Assembly (NCBI RefSeq): GCF_001895025.1
Contig: NZ_BCXI01000052.1
Span: 1-47,787 of the forward strand
DNA: 47,787 bases
Reading direction: 5' to 3'
From: Rhodococcus zopfii NBRC 100606 = JCM 9919
GTDB lineage: Bacteria > Actinomycetota > Actinomycetes > Mycobacteriales > Mycobacteriaceae
In this document: piece after piece, positions 25,947-33,057 of the stretch
Layout of the letters: each line of letters starts with the position of its first letter
How positions within the stretch are numbered: position 1 is the stretch's first letter
The notes under the pieces: generated by a model
What the model saw: the letters and a program-made list of their open reading frames with translations, nothing else
What the model was told of the DNA's origin: nothing
Database searches by the model: none
Translations under genes and position numbers: made by a program

Positions 25947-26488
25947 TGACATTCTCCGACCCGACTTCGATCGATCTCAGTACGACGCAAGGACAGCGCA
26001 TGGAAACCACGGCCAACGGCAACCACCATCCCGCCGAGGAGCTCGCCGACGCGTTCGACGCATTCGACGCCGCCGGATACGCGGAGGACGTGATCTATGG
26101 CTACGACCCTCAGGTGCTGTACGACAACGAGACCGGTGAGGTTCGGATCCTCGTCGTCGTTCCCGTCGAGGGCGGCGGCGAGCAGCCGATCCACATTCCA
26201 CTCGACGACGAGGGGATGGTCGCGGTCGTCAATGGTCTCGCGGAAGCGCGTGGCGTGCAGCCGCGCACTTCTATGGCGGCACGCGGCCCGGTGGCCGAGG
26301 AGTTCGATACTCCCGGCGAGACGCCCAAGCGGTCAGCAATCCGCCGAATGGTGGACCCGGCTGGACTCGGCGGGCTGACACCGGACGACCTGCCGCCGAC
26401 GATCTTCGGGGTGCAGTCGAACAAGATGATCGCGTACATCCTCATCGGAGTGCTCGTCATGTCGTTCCTGCTGATGATCCTGGTCTGA
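25946..26488 (+). CDS. Tail-anchored hypothetical protein of the transfer operon
   Basis: 180 residues from GTG 25946, which overlaps the preceding stop by one base (TAGTG). The body is acidic and soluble, and a single membrane segment forms the extreme C-terminus (about 160-180, IAYILIGVLVMSFLLMILV). No family is recognised. Its tight coupling to the channel gene suggests a structural or regulatory role in the secretion system. Confidence 0.6.
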   Translation: MTFSDPTSIDLSTTQGQRMETTANGNHHPAEELADAFDAFDAAGYAEDVIYGYDPQVLYDNETGEVRILVVVPVEGGGEQPIHIPLDDEGMVAVVNGLAEARGVQPRTSMAARGPVAEEFDTPGETPKRSAIRRMVDPAGLGGLTPDDLPPTIFGVQSNKMIAYILIGVLVMSFLLMILV

Positions 26489-26509
26489 TTCTTCTGGCTC
26501 TCGACACGG

Positions 26510-26536
26510 CGGCCCCCACCAGACCGGTGGGGGCCG
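26510..26536 (+). terminator. Intrinsic terminator inside the transfer gene cluster
   Basis: An 11-bp perfect stem (CGGCCCCCACC at 26510-26520 / 26526-26536) with a 5-base loop, followed by TTT. It lies 21 bases after the stop of the gene ending at 26488, so the downstream genes are either reached by read-through or have their own promoter. Confidence 0.7.
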
Positions 26537-26639
26537 TTTCGCGTTCCGGATATGCGTTTTCGCTGCTCAACAAATGGTGGAGAAGCCATACGCAATGGTC
26601 TGTCCGACCGATCGACGATCCACGCAGGAAGGACCCGTC

Positions 26640-26924
26640 ATGGATCTTGCTGACCGCACACGGCGGTGGGCTGGAGAGACCATCAACCAGGTCGGGGACA
26701 GCCTCACCACCACCCGCGGCCGCCTACTCCTGTGGGTCATCGTTCTCGTGCTCTCGGCGTCGTTGTCCGAGACCGGATCACAGCGCCTCAGCGACGGTGG
26801 CGTGCGCATGGCCGCACTGATGCTCGCGGTGATCGCCCTCGAGCTCACGGTTGCCGCAATCCGGTGGTTGTGGCGCCGCTTCAAGCAGCGGCGTGCGAAT
26901 CACGCTGTCCGGAGCGGCCGATGA
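26640..26924 (+). CDS. Small membrane protein, two TM segments
   Basis: 94 residues from ATG 26640 (MDLADRTRRW), with AGGAAGGA upstream. Two membrane segments (about 25-42 and 57-78) and a basic C-terminus. The stop overlaps the next start in ATGA (26921-26924). It sits among transfer genes; no family is recognised. Confidence 0.6.
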   Translation: MDLADRTRRWAGETINQVGDSLTTTRGRLLLWVIVLVLSASLSETGSQRLSDGGVRMAALMLAVIALELTVAAIRWLWRRFKQRRANHAVRSGR

Positions 26925-27499
26925 GCACGACCAGTACGCGGACCGCGCTGGCAGCGCTGCTGTTCGCAGCAGCTGTCGCCCTCGCTGGGTGCGGCGGTGA
27001 CAGCCCGCCCGCCCCCACTACACAAACTGTGCTGCCTGACGACCCGGGAAACCTCGAGGTCACCCCGAAGCACACCTACGCCGAAGTGCCCGCAGCCGAC
27101 GCTGAGGCATTCGCGATCGACTTCATCAAGCTGTACGGCACGTTCAGTCCCGCCAACCCAGATCCGGGGCGGACGTGGCTGTCGTCGTGGCGGCCGCTTG
27201 CCATGCCGGAAGTCTCCGACCGGGCCGAGGCGGAGTTCGACCAGACGTGGGGGTGGACCTGGGATCAGCAGGCACAAGCGCAGGACGTGTTGCCGACCGG
27301 GCCTGCTCAACTCGACGCAGGCTTCGGGACCGTGACCGTCCAAATCCCTGCCCGCCGCTACGTGCTCAGCCTGCTCGCCCAGCACGTGGAGGACGGGCAT
27401 TGGGAGAACTTGAATTTCGAGGTCGTCGTCGGGCCGCGGACTGTCGGTGACGCCGACTCCGGTCTCGCGGTGTACCGCGTCGAGATGCGTGGTGCCTGA
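26921..27499 (+). CDS. Lipoprotein of the transfer operon
   Basis: 192 residues with a signal peptide ending in LAGC (lipid-anchored Cys). The domain after the Pro/Thr linker (about 50-190) has a conserved-looking AEAFAIDFIKLYGTFSP segment and Trp-rich stretch. It begins like an NTF2/VirB8-type domain and resembles the lipoprotein at 29758-30315 in overall layout. A place in the outer part of the conjugation machine is inferred from context. Confidence 0.6.
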   Translation: MSTTSTRTALAALLFAAAVALAGCGGDSPPAPTTQTVLPDDPGNLEVTPKHTYAEVPAADAEAFAIDFIKLYGTFSPANPDPGRTWLSSWRPLAMPEVSDRAEAEFDQTWGWTWDQQAQAQDVLPTGPAQLDAGFGTVTVQIPARRYVLSLLAQHVEDGHWENLNFEVVVGPRTVGDADSGLAVYRVEMRGA

Positions 27500-27502
27500 C
27501 AG

Positions 27503-29761
27503 ATGTGGGTTGTAGCAGGGAAGGTCGCCGCGAAGGCGGCCACCAAGGTGGTCGCGAAGAAGGCCGCCGGAGGGCAGGCTCCGAAGAAGAAGCGGTGGCC
27601 GCTCTACCTGTCGATTCTCGGTGTGATTGCCGCGTTCTTCGCGGTCCTGTTGCTCCTTGTTGGGAACATGATCACCGCGTTCGTCGCAGCGATCACCGGG
27701 ACCACCACCGTCGTCTCGACGGACTGTGGTGTCGACCGTGGGCGGGTGTCTGCGTTCGGTGCCGCCGGCGGATCGTTGTCCGGTGTCCGTGCCGGCTCAC
27801 TGGCCATCCCGATGGCCTCGGGCACCTACACGATCTCCTCCGGATGGGGGATGCGTGACGGCGGCATGCACAACGGCAGCGACTTCGCCGCCCCAGTCGG
27901 GACGCCGATCTACGCGGCCGCCGACGGCGAGGTGACCGTCGCCGGCGCTGTCTCCGGATACGGCAACGCGATCATCATCGAGCACAACCTCAACGGGCAA
28001 CGCGTCGCCACCCTCTACGGGCACATGTTCGGCGACGGCGTCCTGGTGAAGGTCGGTGACCAGGTCCGCGGTGGACAGCACATCGCCAACGTCGGCAACG
28101 ACGGCGACAGCTCCGGCCCCCACCTGCACTTCTCCCTGCACCCCGGCGGATACGCCAACTACAACTCCGGTGTCGATCCGATGCCGTGGCTCACGCAGGA
28201 CCTGCCCGCCGCCTCATCGCTGGCAGCTGCGCGACCCGAGTTCACGCCGATCGACCCCAACGCCACGTCCGGCGCAAATCCGTTCGACGCGCTCACCGCG
28301 CCGGCCGCCGAAATGGTGGCCTTGCCGACCGAGAAGGGCACCGAGTCCGGCATGCAGGTCGACGGCGTGCGCGTCATGCGGGCCGCGTCGGCGAAGTTCC
28401 CCGCCGTCACGACGATCGGCGGTCTACGGCCCGGGGACACGGGCGACCACGGGTCCGGTCGCGCCGTCGACATCATGGTCCCGGACTACAAGAGCCCCGA
28501 GGGGACCAAGCTCGGCGACGACATCGTCGCCTACTTCCAGGCCAACGCCGACGCCTTCCACGTCGACTATCTGATCTGGCAGCAACGACTGTGGCAGAAC
28601 GGATCCTGGTCTCCGATGGAAGACCGAGGATCGGACACCGAAAATCACTTCGATCACGTCCACGTCAGCGTCGCGGGTGGCGGGACCCCGAACGGTGACA
28701 CCCGCTACGGCACCGCGCCGGGCGTCTCCCCGAATTCGCCACCCGCGGTCCTCGCGGCCGACACGTCTACCTCCACTGTCGACTGCATCAAGCCCCAGAC
28801 CAGCGGTGGAGGCGGTCTCGCCGATGGCTCGGTGCCGGAGAAGTACCGGGCCGCGGTCATCGCCGCGGGCTCGATGTGTCCGGAGATCAAACCCCCGCTG
28901 ATCGCCGGGCAGATCGAGCAGGAATCCGGCTGGCAGGAGGGTGTCACCAGCGCGGGCGACGGTGTCAACTCCGGTGGCGCGCAGGGTATGGCGCAGTTCA
29001 TGCCGGGCACGTGGGCGACGATGGGTGTCGACTCCGGCCTGGACAGAAGCGGACGGCCCGAGGGTCCGAACGCGCCGGACCCGTTCAATCCGTTCGACGC
29101 GATCGCCGCCCAGGGCAGGTACATGTGCTACATCGTCGACCAGCTCAAACCTCACGTGGCCAGCGGAAAGGTCAAGGGCGACATCGTCGATCTGGCGTTG
29201 GCCGGCTACAACGCGGGTGAGGGTGCGGTGATCGAGTACGGGGGGATCCCACCGTTCGGGCAAACCCAGGCGTACGTTCCCGGCATTCGCGCCCGGATGG
29301 CGAAGTACGAGGCCAACATCGGGTCGTCCCCGGAAGTCCCGGGGGGAGGCCCGGCCATCACCGTCGCCGGCAGTCCCTTCGCGCGCGCGATGATCGAAGC
29401 CGCGTCACGTCAGCAGGGTCTGCCCTACGTGTGGGGTGGCGGTGGAGCTGACGGCCCCACTGCCGGTCAGGGCGGCGGCGAACTCGGCTTCGACTGTTCT
29501 GGGCTGGTGCTGTACGCCGTCGCGCAGGCATCCGGACAGCGGACGATCCTTCCTCGCACCACCTGGGGGCAGGTCGAGACCGGCACCGCGGTGTCCAAGG
29601 AGAACATTCAGCCCGGTGATGCGGTGTATTCCAACGGCACCGCGCATGTGGCCATCTGGCTCGGTGATGGGCAGGTCCTCGAAGCGCAGACCTTCGGGGT
29701 GCCCATCGGTGTCCACCCATTCGACCTGAACAACGCCGAAAACATCAGGAGGTTCGGATGA
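27503..29761 (+). CDS. Four-domain peptidoglycan hydrolase (M23 + M15-like + SLT + NlpC/P60)
   Basis: 752 residues. A basic N-terminus and one membrane segment (about 33-62) are followed by four wall-active regions. An M23/LytM peptidase lies at about 110-230 with His123, Asp127 and HLH (207-209). An M15/ARB-07466-like domain lies at about 270-392 with DHGSGRAVD (His316, Asp323) and HFDHVH (382-387). A lytic transglycosylase SLT domain lies at about 445-600 with catalytic Glu474 (EQESGW) and GYNAGEG. An NlpC/P60 cysteine peptidase lies at about 622-752 with Cys665 (FDCSGL) and His715 (AHVAIW). It corresponds to TcpG/VirB1-type wall hydrolases that open a path for the channel. The stop overlaps the next ATG (ATGA at 29758-29761). 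Confidence 0.85.
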   Translation: MWVVAGKVAAKAATKVVAKKAAGGQAPKKKRWPLYLSILGVIAAFFAVLLLLVGNMITAFVAAITGTTTVVSTDCGVDRGRVSAFGAAGGSLSGVRAGSLAIPMASGTYTISSGWGMRDGGMHNGSDFAAPVGTPIYAAADGEVTVAGAVSGYGNAIIIEHNLNGQRVATLYGHMFGDGVLVKVGDQVRGGQHIANVGNDGDSSGPHLHFSLHPGGYANYNSGVDPMPWLTQDLPAASSLAAARPEFTPIDPNATSGANPFDALTAPAAEMVALPTEKGTESGMQVDGVRVMRAASAKFPAVTTIGGLRPGDTGDHGSGRAVDIMVPDYKSPEGTKLGDDIVAYFQANADAFHVDYLIWQQRLWQNGSWSPMEDRGSDTENHFDHVHVSVAGGGTPNGDTRYGTAPGVSPNSPPAVLAADTSTSTVDCIKPQTSGGGGLADGSVPEKYRAAVIAAGSMCPEIKPPLIAGQIEQESGWQEGVTSAGDGVNSGGAQGMAQFMPGTWATMGVDSGLDRSGRPEGPNAPDPFNPFDAIAAQGRYMCYIVDQLKPHVASGKVKGDIVDLALAGYNAGEGAVIEYGGIPPFGQTQAYVPGIRARMAKYEANIGSSPEVPGGGPAITVAGSPFARAMIEAASRQQGLPYVWGGGGADGPTAGQGGGELGFDCSGLVLYAVAQASGQRTILPRTTWGQVETGTAVSKENIQPGDAVYSNGTAHVAIWLGDGQVLEAQTFGVPIGVHPFDLNNAENIRRFG

Positions 29762-30315
29762 TCCGCCGTGCACTAACCAGTGTCGCCGCCCTCTCGTTGG
29801 TCGCTGCCGTTGTGGCCGGCTGCTCCACGTCGAGCGAGGAATCGGCACCACAGCCCACCGAGGCCGCACCGACGAAGGTGATGCCGTCGTCCTTGCCAGC
29901 ACTCGACGCGTCGACCATCGACACCAGCGACCCGGATGCCGTGGCCATCGCGTTCGCTGAGACGTCGTACACGCTGTTACCGGGAGTCGACCCCGACATG
30001 AACGCTGGAATGGCCCGTGCTGCAGCAGTCCTGGAGCCGAAGCTCGCCAACGACATCCGTGGCCAGGTCGGGCGTTCCTCTCCGGGGTACGAGTGGAACC
30101 AGTGGGCGCAGGCCGGCGCGATGGTGGACGCAACCGCTGCGATCGACACGCAGGAGGTTCCGCCGCAGACCGATCGCGAGGCGTACCGGATGGTGCGGGT
30201 GACGCAGACGGTCGAGAACTCGACCCGGTTCATCGCCCGCCGGCAGCTGGTGCTGCTGTTGACGCTGGTCAACATCGACGGCGAGTGGAAGGTCTCGCGT
30301 CTGACCCAGCTGTGA
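29758..30315 (+). CDS. Lipoprotein closing the transfer operon
   Basis: 185 residues with a signal peptide ending in VVAGC (lipobox). After a Pro/Ser linker, residues 60-185 form a helical then beta-rich domain (DPDAVAIAFAETSYTLLPGV ... RRQLVLLLTLV) of the kind seen in NTF2-fold periplasmic subunits. It overlaps the wall hydrolase gene by 4 bases, so the two products are probably made in step. A role on the outer membrane face in conjugation is inferred. Confidence 0.6.
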   Translation: MIRRALTSVAALSLVAAVVAGCSTSSEESAPQPTEAAPTKVMPSSLPALDASTIDTSDPDAVAIAFAETSYTLLPGVDPDMNAGMARAAAVLEPKLANDIRGQVGRSSPGYEWNQWAQAGAMVDATAAIDTQEVPPQTDREAYRMVRVTQTVENSTRFIARRQLVLLLTLVNIDGEWKVSRLTQL

Positions 30316-30334
30316 GCTCTCGCCCCGGCCGCCA

Positions 30335-32314
30335 TCACGCGGCTTCGAGTGCCGATGCGCGCGACAGTGACGCCAGCAGGCGGCCCAACGCTCCAGCGAA
30401 ATCGGCTCGCCCGTCGGCCTTCGTGGGGAAACGACCCCGCAGCAGGGGAGTTGGATGCTCAGCGCGGATCGGCTTCCGCAGCCGCGGAGCGCGCCGCCAG
30501 GCCAGTTCCCGCTGCCACCACTCCCACATCAGCGACTCCGCGGTGTACAGCCGCCGCCGAGCCTCGACCACACCGGTCACACCGAGTCGTGCTGCAGCCG
30601 CTGCCATGGCCGACGCCACCTTCTGGACCGCCCGCCCGCACCGCGTGACCAAGCCCAGTTCCCGTAGCTGCTCGAGGTGCTCGGAGATGCTCTCGGGGGA
30701 GTGGCCGGTGGCGTGCACCAGAGAGGCGATGCCGCGGTGGCCGGCGAGGAGGGCGCGGTGGGTGGCACCGCAGGGTCCGCCCAGGCCGGGGGCGGACCAG
30801 AGGTCGTGGCGGGCGTGGAGCAGGGTCTGGTGGAGGTGGGTGCCGAGGGTTGGATCGGGGGCGGGTACCCCTTGTGATTCACTCCCAGATCCAATCGGTG
30901 GAAGCTCCATCCGATACCGGTCCGATCGAGCCCCTCGTGATGCCTCAATCCTGCTGACCCAGCCCTTCTCCCGCAGCCACGCCAACGCCCGTGATGCCGT
31001 CGGCTGAGTGACCCCTGCGGTGAGAGCGAGTCGCCGCTGATCGATGTCGAACTCCGTGCGGCCCGTTTCCCACGCGACCAGGCACAGGGCATCGAGGACG
31101 CAGCGACGGTGCACGCCCGCATGACCACTCCACAGGGACCGGTCTGTGCCAGCCGCCTGCTGGATCTGCTGTGCGCGGGCTCGGCCGCCGTTGTCGGTGA
31201 CCATCCGGGTGTGGCGGGGATTCGCCTCGGTCCATGCGTTCCACGCGGCTACCGCTCGGGACCACTGGCGGGCAACGAACCGATCCGCGTTGGGTCGCTC
31301 GACGCGGCCGGTTCCGCTGTACCGGCTCGTGCGCAGGTACTCGAGTACGGGAGCGGTGCGGGCCGCAGCGAAGACGTCGTCGTCGGACCAACCGGACGCC
31401 GCCATACGCAGCAGCGCCGCGAATGCAGGGGCGCTGTGATCGTCGCTCGGAGCGATCGGCGTGGAGAGAGCTGCGTGGAGTGCGGCGCGGTGGCCGTCGG
31501 AAACGGCGTCCACGCGGAGACCCGGGGTGCGGGTGCCCACGATGGTCGGGCCGGTGAGGGCGGTGGGGGCCTCGACCGGTCGCGGTCGCCGCTCGATGGC
31601 TGCGGGTGCCGACGTGCCGGCGGTGTCGAGGACCGTCAGCATCATGGTCAGGTGCTTGGTGAGCCTGCGCAGGTCGAGCATGGTGGCGCCGGCGGAGAAC
31701 GCGGCGAGCTGCTCGTTGGGGTCACCGTCAGGGTCGTTCAGGACCGGTGTGGAGCAGGTGCCGGAGCGGTGGGCGGCCGCGGGGATCCGGACGCAGCCGG
31801 TGCGCGGGTTGGTCAGAGGGGAGAGGTCCAAGCTCCGGTGCGCGCGCTTGACCAGCTGAGCAAGGGATCGGACGGTTCGAGCGGCGACTGGATCTGTGAG
31901 TCGGATCCACACGTGGCGACCCCACTGGCTGCCGGATGCGGCCACGAGGTGGGGGATACCGAGGGAGCGCAGGGCCGAGGTGAAGGCGATGGCGTCGGCG
32001 ACGGAGTCCGGGAGACCAACGGCCGGGGTCTGGCTCGAGTCGAAGTCGAATGCGAGGAGCTGGTAGGTGCCGTGGGTGTCGGCGAGGTACATCGCGACGG
32101 GGATGCTCGGCAGTTGCTCGGGCAGCGGCGCGTCAATGTAGTTGTGCGTACCGGCGGGGTCCACGCGTGCTGTTGCGCGGGGCGACAAGGCACGAAACGC
32201 CTGGTAGTAGGTGTGACGCCAGTTGGTTGCGGTGACAACTGTGACACCGTTGTTGTGTGTTGCCGATGGATCAGCGCATAGATGTGCGCTACCATCGAAC
32301 CGTCCTGCTAACAC
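30335..32314 (-). CDS. Replication protein with primase-polymerase (AEP-like) and winged-helix domains
   Basis: 659 residues from GTG 32314, with AGGAG 6 bases before. Residues 30-230 contain LLAFDFD (Asp90, Asp92) followed by a segment near 127-139 with GSQWGRHVWI. These match the metal-binding DxD and the SGxxGxHVW motifs of the archaeo-eukaryotic primase/PrimPol superfamily. Around residues 430-465 there is a helix-turn-helix (RRLALTAGVTQPTASRALAW), and a second winged-helix-like region near 540-580. PrimPol plus HTH is a layout of plasmid replication initiators. It would prime or start element replication. Hairpins and a terminator lie in its leader, and an RHH regulator is upstream. Confidence 0.7.
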   Translation of the reverse strand: MLAGRFDGSAHLCADPSATHNNGVTVVTATNWRHTYYQAFRALSPRATARVDPAGTHNYIDAPLPEQLPSIPVAMYLADTHGTYQLLAFDFDSSQTPAVGLPDSVADAIAFTSALRSLGIPHLVAASGSQWGRHVWIRLTDPVAARTVRSLAQLVKRAHRSLDLSPLTNPRTGCVRIPAAAHRSGTCSTPVLNDPDGDPNEQLAAFSAGATMLDLRRLTKHLTMMLTVLDTAGTSAPAAIERRPRPVEAPTALTGPTIVGTRTPGLRVDAVSDGHRAALHAALSTPIAPSDDHSAPAFAALLRMAASGWSDDDVFAAARTAPVLEYLRTSRYSGTGRVERPNADRFVARQWSRAVAAWNAWTEANPRHTRMVTDNGGRARAQQIQQAAGTDRSLWSGHAGVHRRCVLDALCLVAWETGRTEFDIDQRRLALTAGVTQPTASRALAWLREKGWVSRIEASRGARSDRYRMELPPIGSGSESQGVPAPDPTLGTHLHQTLLHARHDLWSAPGLGGPCGATHRALLAGHRGIASLVHATGHSPESISEHLEQLRELGLVTRCGRAVQKVASAMAAAAARLGVTGVVEARRRLYTAESLMWEWWQRELAWRRAPRLRKPIRAEHPTPLLRGRFPTKADGRADFAGALGRLLASLSRASALEAA

Positions 32315-32342
32315 AGGAGAGCTCCTAATCAGTTGCGGAGCC

Positions 32343-32452
32343 GCGGATCAGCAGAGCTGGTAACTCTGCCCCGCACATGAACACCGGTTCGGTGAGTTGG
32401 TCCTCATCCGAACGGCTAGCTACAAACCCCGCATTTATGCGGGGTTTAGCTA
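32343..32452. ncRNA. Structured leader or antisense RNA candidate upstream of rep
   Basis: Three hairpins in a row between rep and the RHH gene. The first is GCAGAG-CTGGTAA-CTCTGC. The second is CACCG-GTT-CGGTG. The third is the 10-bp stem AAACCCCGCA at 32424-32433 with 32438-32447, closed by TTTA. Read on the plus strand the last stem ends in TTTAGCTATTTCT, as for a short RNA antisense to the rep leader. Read on the minus strand it would be a rep attenuator. No promoter could be fixed. Confidence 0.35.
32424..32447. terminator. Strong intrinsic terminator between RHH gene and rep
   Basis: A 10-bp perfect stem (AAACCCCGCA / TGCGGGGTTT) with the 4-base loop TTTA, flanked by A- and T-rich ends on both strands, so it can act in either direction. 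Confidence 0.75.
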
Positions 32453-32556
32453 TTTCTGGGGTGGTAAGTCCCGGAAGTATGCGAGTCCACGGCTGATGTA
32501 GTTGTCGCTGGGTGGACGTCGAGAGGCTGGTGAGACCCCGGGTCGACGCCAGGCGG

Positions 32557-32961
32557 CTAGCCCGTCATCAGCAGCTGGCTCCTCTCGGGCAACAACCGAC
32601 CCAGGCCGAGGCGCTGCGCCAGCAGCATCGCGACAACGTCGGGGCGACGCATGCCGGCATCGATCGCCAGCTCGTCGAGAGTGGGGGTGAGCTCGGTGGG
32701 GACGCGGATCGCGAGGGTCGCGGTCTCGTCCGTGGAGCGAGGGGCGGCAGTGGCAGTGACGTCGTCGAAGTCGAACTGCGGATCTCCGTGGAGAACGAGG
32801 TCGGGCCGTCCTGCTGCCTCAGCGAGGAGGTCGGAGACCGCCCGGCTGACAGGCAGACCACGTCGCTCCGCGTAGGCGGAGAGAGTGTCGACGACGGCCT
32901 TGGGCGCGTGGAAGCGGATCTGGGTCCGCTCGCCGAGATGTGGTTGAGCCATGGCAGTCAT
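32557..32961 (-). CDS. Tandem ribbon-helix-helix DNA-binding regulator
   Basis: 134 residues from ATG 32961 (MTAMAQPH; ATG 32952 is an alternative). Two RHH-like units occur in one chain. The first is TQIRFHAPKAVVDTLSAYAE then RRGLPVSRAVSDLLAEAAG. The second is TLAIRVPTELTPTLDELAI then DAGMRRPDVVAMLLAQRLG. RHH proteins (CopG, ParG, Arc) bind DNA as dimers through a shared beta-ribbon, so one chain may act as a built-in dimer. It lies upstream of rep and divergent from the NERD gene. Two palindromes (32971-32981, 33006-33016) in the divergent region are likely its operators, suggesting autoregulation and copy or partition control. Confidence 0.65.
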   Translation of the reverse strand: MTAMAQPHLGERTQIRFHAPKAVVDTLSAYAERRGLPVSRAVSDLLAEAAGRPDLVLHGDPQFDFDDVTATAAPRSTDETATLAIRVPTELTPTLDELAIDAGMRRPDVVAMLLAQRLGLGRLLPERSQLLMTG

Positions 32962-32970
32962 TAAACAGGT

Positions 32971-32981
32971 GTAACTGTTAC
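32971..32981. promoter_or_regulatory. Palindromic operator GTAAC-T-GTTAC (site 1)
   Basis: An 11-base palindrome 10 bases upstream of the RHH start codon, where it would cover the promoter of that gene. It is matched by site 2. Confidence 0.6.
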
Positions 32982-33005
32982 GGAGTTGCACGACACGCCG
33001 CGCTC

Positions 33006-33016
33006 GTAACAGTTAC
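33006..33016. promoter_or_regulatory. Palindromic operator GTAAC-A-GTTAC (site 2)
   Basis: It is the same palindrome as site 1 apart from the central base, 35 bases away centre to centre. It lies just upstream of the region expected to hold the -35 of the NERD gene. Confidence 0.6.
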
Positions 33017-33044
33017 GGCTGAAACATCCGGAGAAGTGCGTCCG

Positions 33045-33050
33045 TACGTT
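33045..33050 (+). promoter_or_regulatory. -10 hexamer TACGTT of a probable leaderless promoter
   Basis: TACGTT ends 7 bases before ATG 33058 and no Shine-Dalgarno is close to the start, as at 7455 and 8369. Confidence 0.4.
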
Positions 33051-33057
33051 CACGGCC

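Noticed and set aside
32340-32420. tRNA-like series of stems before rep, with a GAGCTGGTAACTC-like D-arm look
   Set aside because: The anticodon loop lacks U33, no proper T-arm with TTCRANY is present and the acceptor stem does not close.
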